Part shown: piece by piece, positions 61,327 to 64,000 of the stretch
Numbering within the stretch: position 1 is the first letter of the stretch
How the letters are laid out: the number at the start of each line of letters is the position of its first letter
From: JADCCX01 sp031373545
GTDB lineage: Bacteria; Pseudomonadota; Alphaproteobacteria; Rhizobiales; Beijerinckiaceae
Assembly: GCA_031373545.1 (NCBI GenBank)
Contig: JANMMT010000029.1
Span: 1-64,000 of the forward strand
Direction: 5' to 3'
DNA: 64,000 nt
Position numbers and translations under genes: made by a program
Notes under the pieces: model-generated
Told to the model about the DNA's origin: nothing
Seen by the model: only the letters and a program-made list of their open reading frames with translations
Database searches by the model: none

Positions 61327-62919
61327 ATGCTCAACCGGACACTGCTACTGGCCAGCGCCGCTTTTGTGGCTGCCCACACGTTGCAACCCCAAGCCGCAAA
61401 CGCGCAGGAATTGCGCGTGGGCATGTCCTCCGAGCCCAGCTCGATCGACCCGCACTATCACAACCTCACACCCAACAACATGCTGTCCCGTCAGGTGTTC
61501 GAGCCGCTGGTCGGCCAGGACAAGACACAGACGCTCGTTCCGGCCCTTGCCGAGAGCTGGAAGGCGATCGACGAAACGACCTGGGAATTCAAGCTGCGCC
61601 GCAACGTGAAGTTCCACGATGGTTCGGATTTCACGGCCGATGACGTGGTCGCCACGTTCGAGCGGGCGCCCAACGTGCCGCGCAGCCCGTCGAGCTTTGC
61701 ACCCTATATTCGCGGCAAGACGCTGGAGAAGGTCGACAGCCACACCATCCGCATCAAGACCGCCTCGCCCGCGCCCCTGACGCCGACGGACCTTTCCACC
61801 TTTGGCATCATTCCCAAGACCTGCAAGGACACGACGACCGAGGATTTCAACGGGTTGAAATGCGCGGCGGGCGGCACGGGGCCTTACAAGTACACCGATT
61901 TCAAACCGGGTGACCGCGTGGTTCTCGCGCGCAACGATGCCCATTGGGGTGGCAAACAGCCTTGGGAGAAGGCCACCTTCCGCTTCATGTCCTCGTCTCC
62001 GACCCGCGTGGCGGCATTGCTTGCGGGTGATGTCGACCTGATCGAGAACGTGCCGACGGCCGATGTCGCGCGCCTGAAAGCTGATCCCAAAATCAATGTG
62101 GTCAGCACGGTATCAAACCGCATCATCTACTTCCACATGGACCAGTTCCGCGATGTGTCGCCCTACATCAAGGGTCGTGACAATGCCGAAATCAAGAACC
62201 CGCTCCTCAACGTCAAGGTGCGCCAGGCGCTCTCCATGGCGTTGAACCGCCCGGCCATCGTCGAGCGCATCATGGAGAAGGAAGCGATCCCGGCCGGGCA
62301 GCTGCTGGCGGATCAGTTCTTCGGCACGTCGAAGAAGATCAAACCGACCGCATTCAACCTCGACGGGGCGAAAAAACTGCTGACCGAAGCGGGCTACCCC
62401 AACGGCTTCAAGATGAAAATCCACGGCCCCAACGGGCGCTATGTGAATGACACCCGCATCATCGAGGCGGCCGCGCAGATGTGGACGCGCCTTGGCCTTG
62501 AAGTGGAGGTGGAAACGCTGCCGCCTGCCAACTTCTTCTCGCGCGGCTCACAGGGCGGCGCAAACAACACGCCGGAATTTTCGCTCATCCTCGTGGGTTG
62601 GGGCGCCGGCACGGGCGAAAACTCCGACTCGCTCAAGGCGCTGCTGGGCACCTTCAGCCGCGAAAAGGGCATGGGTGCGGCCAACCGCGGGCGCTACTCC
62701 AACCCGGCCTTCGATGCCAAGGTCGAGGAGGGGCTGCGCACGGTGGACGACGCCAAGCGCGCCGCGCTCTTCGCGGAAGCCACCGACATCGGCATGGCGG
62801 ATGTGGGCGTCATTCCCTCGCATTACCAGCTCAACACCTGGGCCAAGCGCCGCGACATCAACTACGAGGCACGCTCGGATGAATACACCCTTGCCATGAG
62901 TGCCAGCCGCGCCCGCTGA
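61327..62919 (+). CDS. ABC transporter substrate-binding protein (peptide/opine type, family 5)
   Basis: A 530-residue exported binding protein. The signal peptide (about 1-25) ends at AANAQE, followed by LRVGMSSEPSSIDPHYHNLTP, TWEFKLRRNVKFHDGSDFTADDVVATFERA and GGTGPYKYTDFKPGDRVVLARND, the core of SBP family 5. It collects peptides or similar solutes in the periplasm for the permease that follows. GGGAG lies ahead of the ATG. The regulator and the importer diverge. Confidence 0.93.
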   Translation: MLNRTLLLASAAFVAAHTLQPQAANAQELRVGMSSEPSSIDPHYHNLTPNNMLSRQVFEPLVGQDKTQTLVPALAESWKAIDETTWEFKLRRNVKFHDGSDFTADDVVATFERAPNVPRSPSSFAPYIRGKTLEKVDSHTIRIKTASPAPLTPTDLSTFGIIPKTCKDTTTEDFNGLKCAAGGTGPYKYTDFKPGDRVVLARNDAHWGGKQPWEKATFRFMSSSPTRVAALLAGDVDLIENVPTADVARLKADPKINVVSTVSNRIIYFHMDQFRDVSPYIKGRDNAEIKNPLLNVKVRQALSMALNRPAIVERIMEKEAIPAGQLLADQFFGTSKKIKPTAFNLDGAKKLLTEAGYPNGFKMKIHGPNGRYVNDTRIIEAAAQMWTRLGLEVEVETLPPANFFSRGSQGGANNTPEFSLILVGWGAGTGENSDSLKALLGTFSREKGMGAANRGRYSNPAFDAKVEEGLRTVDDAKRAALFAEATDIGMADVGVIPSHYQLNTWAKRRDINYEARSDEYTLAMSASRAR

Positions 62920-62932
62920 GCCCATCAACACT

Positions 62933-62954
62933 GCCCCTGCCTGCGGGCAGGGGC
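62933..62954 (+). promoter_or_regulatory. Intercistronic hairpin between binding protein and permease
   Basis: A perfect 9-bp stem GCCCCTGCC-TGCG-GGCAGGGGC without a T tract, 14 bases after the binding-protein stop. Such hairpins often protect the upstream message so that the binding protein is made in excess over the permease. Confidence 0.55.
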
Positions 62955-62969
62955 CACGCCCCACCCTCC

Positions 62970-63005
62970 GCCAGTTAACCGCCCTTCGCCAGTTGACCGT
63001 CCTCC
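62970..63005. repeat. 18-bp tandem repeat, two imperfect copies
   Basis: GCCAGTTAACCGCCCTTC (62970) is followed directly by GCCAGTTGACCGTCCTCC (62988), with four differences. Confidence 0.65.
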
Positions 63006-63034
63006 GCCCGAGGGCCAAGGACCCCGCGCATCCC

Positions 63035-64000
63035 ATGTTTGCTTTCATCCTCAGACGATTGGCTCAGTCCGCCGGCGTGATCCTGGCGATGATCGTCATC
63101 GTTTTCTTTGGCGTGAACGTGGTGGGCGACCCCACATGGATGCTCGTATCCCCCGACATGCCGCCCGACCAGGTGGAGGAAACGCGGCGCAACTTCGGAC
63201 TCGATCTGCCGATCTACCATCAGTTCTGGATCTTCTTCAAAGGCGCGCTGACGGGCGATCTGGGGCGTTCGTTCGTGCACGGCGAACCCGCCATTCATCT
63301 CGTGCTGTCGCGTATGCCGGCCACGCTGGAACTCGCACTCGTCGCGCTGTTTCTCGCCATCCTGATCGGCCTGCCGCTCGGGCTCTATGCCGGCCTCAGG
63401 CCCGACAGCAAGGGCGCGCGCGCCATCATGGCGGTGTCGATCCTCGGGTTTTCGCTGCCGACGTTCTGGGTCGGTCTGATGATGATCATGGTGTTTTCGG
63501 TCTCGCTCGGCTGGCTGCCGGCAACGGGGCGCGGGGCGACCGCGAGCCTGCTGGGCTGGCAGACCTCGCTGCTGACGTTCAATGGCTGGAGCCATGTGCT
63601 GCTGCCCGCGCTCAACCTGGCGCTCTTGAAAATCAGCCTCGTTATCCGCCTGGCGCGGGCCGGGACCCGCGAGGCCGCCTTGCAGGATTACGTGAAGTTT
63701 GCCCGCGCCAAAGGTTTGTCGCCCCGCCGCATCGTGGGCGTGCACATCCTGAAGAACATCATGATTCCCATCGTGACGGTGCTGGGCCTCGAACTGGGTT
63801 CGCTGATTGCATTCTCGGTCGTGACCGAAACCATCTTCGCCTGGCCGGGCATGGGCAAACTGCTGCTGGAATCCATCCAGCGGCTCGATCGCCCTGTCAT
63901 CGTGGCCTATGTGATCGTGGTCGTGGTGCTGTTCGTGACCATCAATCTTCTGGTCGATATCGTTTATTCGCTGCTGGATCCGCGCGTGCGGGTCTCCGAG
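63035..64000 (+). CDS. ABC transporter permease, DppB/OppB type (3' truncated by window)
   Basis: The frame is open from ATG 63035 to the right edge (322 codons, no stop). It begins MFAFILRRLAQSAGVILAMIVIVFFG, has the family's RRNFGLDLPIYHQFW and FKGALTGDLGRSF, membrane helices, and the EAA loop DYVKFARAKGLSPRRIVGVHILKN that docks the ATPase. The sequence reaches YSLLDPRVRVSE, the normal C-terminus of this family, so only a few codons are missing. It pairs with the binding protein just upstream. Confidence 0.93.
   Translation, partial: MFAFILRRLAQSAGVILAMIVIVFFGVNVVGDPTWMLVSPDMPPDQVEETRRNFGLDLPIYHQFWIFFKGALTGDLGRSFVHGEPAIHLVLSRMPATLELALVALFLAILIGLPLGLYAGLRPDSKGARAIMAVSILGFSLPTFWVGLMMIMVFSVSLGWLPATGRGATASLLGWQTSLLTFNGWSHVLLPALNLALLKISLVIRLARAGTREAALQDYVKFARAKGLSPRRIVGVHILKNIMIPIVTVLGLELGSLIAFSVVTETIFAWPGMGKLLLESIQRLDRPVIVAYVIVVVVLFVTINLLVDIVYSLLDPRVRVSE

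Overview
The window looks like a chromosomal segment of a GC-rich alphaproteobacterium, most likely Hyphomicrobiales (Rhizobiales). Supporting signs are a GTTC-N7-GTTC type LexA box, palindromic extragenic repeats of the rhizobial kind, an adjacent metX/metW pair, sdhE directly upstream of mfd, a PmtA-type phospholipid methyltransferase, and many GTG/TTG starts. Genus cannot be resolved by eye. No phage, integrase or full insertion sequence is visible, and most of the content is housekeeping.

Layout. 0-11 kb: the end of a branched-chain amino acid ABC transporter (livM-livG-livF), a biotin-carboxylase/BCCP protein of methylcrotonyl-CoA carboxylase type, MarC, an ICMT-like methyltransferase, an OpgG/OpgD glucan protein, a GST, a FitAB/VapBC-type toxin-antitoxin pair and isovaleryl-CoA dehydrogenase. 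Leucine uptake and early leucine catabolism are therefore represented, without the MCC beta subunit. 10.8-18 kb: RNase P RNA, rpoZ, an L,D-transpeptidase, a three-gene Gtr-like glycan cluster, a repeat-bearing exported protein, pmtA and mnmA. 18-27 kb: fliK-flgD, groESL with a CIRCE-like site, an acyl-CoA synthetase plus BASS transporter, and a chemoreceptor. 27-37.7 kb: tRNA-Val(CAC), GST/GNAT, a nuclease-like protein and rhodanese, mfd-sdhE, rpmI-rplT, metX and metW.

37.7-50 kb: two tandem paralogous HExxH proteins without signal peptides (putative M91-like metallopeptidases), each with its own promoter-like region; an AMP nucleosidase gene cut by one amber codon; pheT; an M20 peptidase; ssb with a LexA box; panC; pheS, which lies apart from pheT on the other strand; and a NUDIX gene with a -1 frameshift. 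50-64 kb: Hsp20, a 143-bp MITE-like element, a PL5 alginate lyase, a soluble hybrid kinase, an AEC transporter, gluQ, alkA, an esterase, a cystathionine-lyase-type PLP enzyme, argE, a LysR regulator and the start of a peptide-type ABC importer that runs off the window.

The most notable non-gene signal is a recurring class of short tandem arrays (15-18 bp units, 2-6 copies) in gene leaders or tails at six separate places. One array reiterates the 3' end of rnpB at an exact 16-bp period, and another repeats an SD+ATG translation start four times. The best candidates for new biology are the paired metallopeptidase genes and these repeat arrays.
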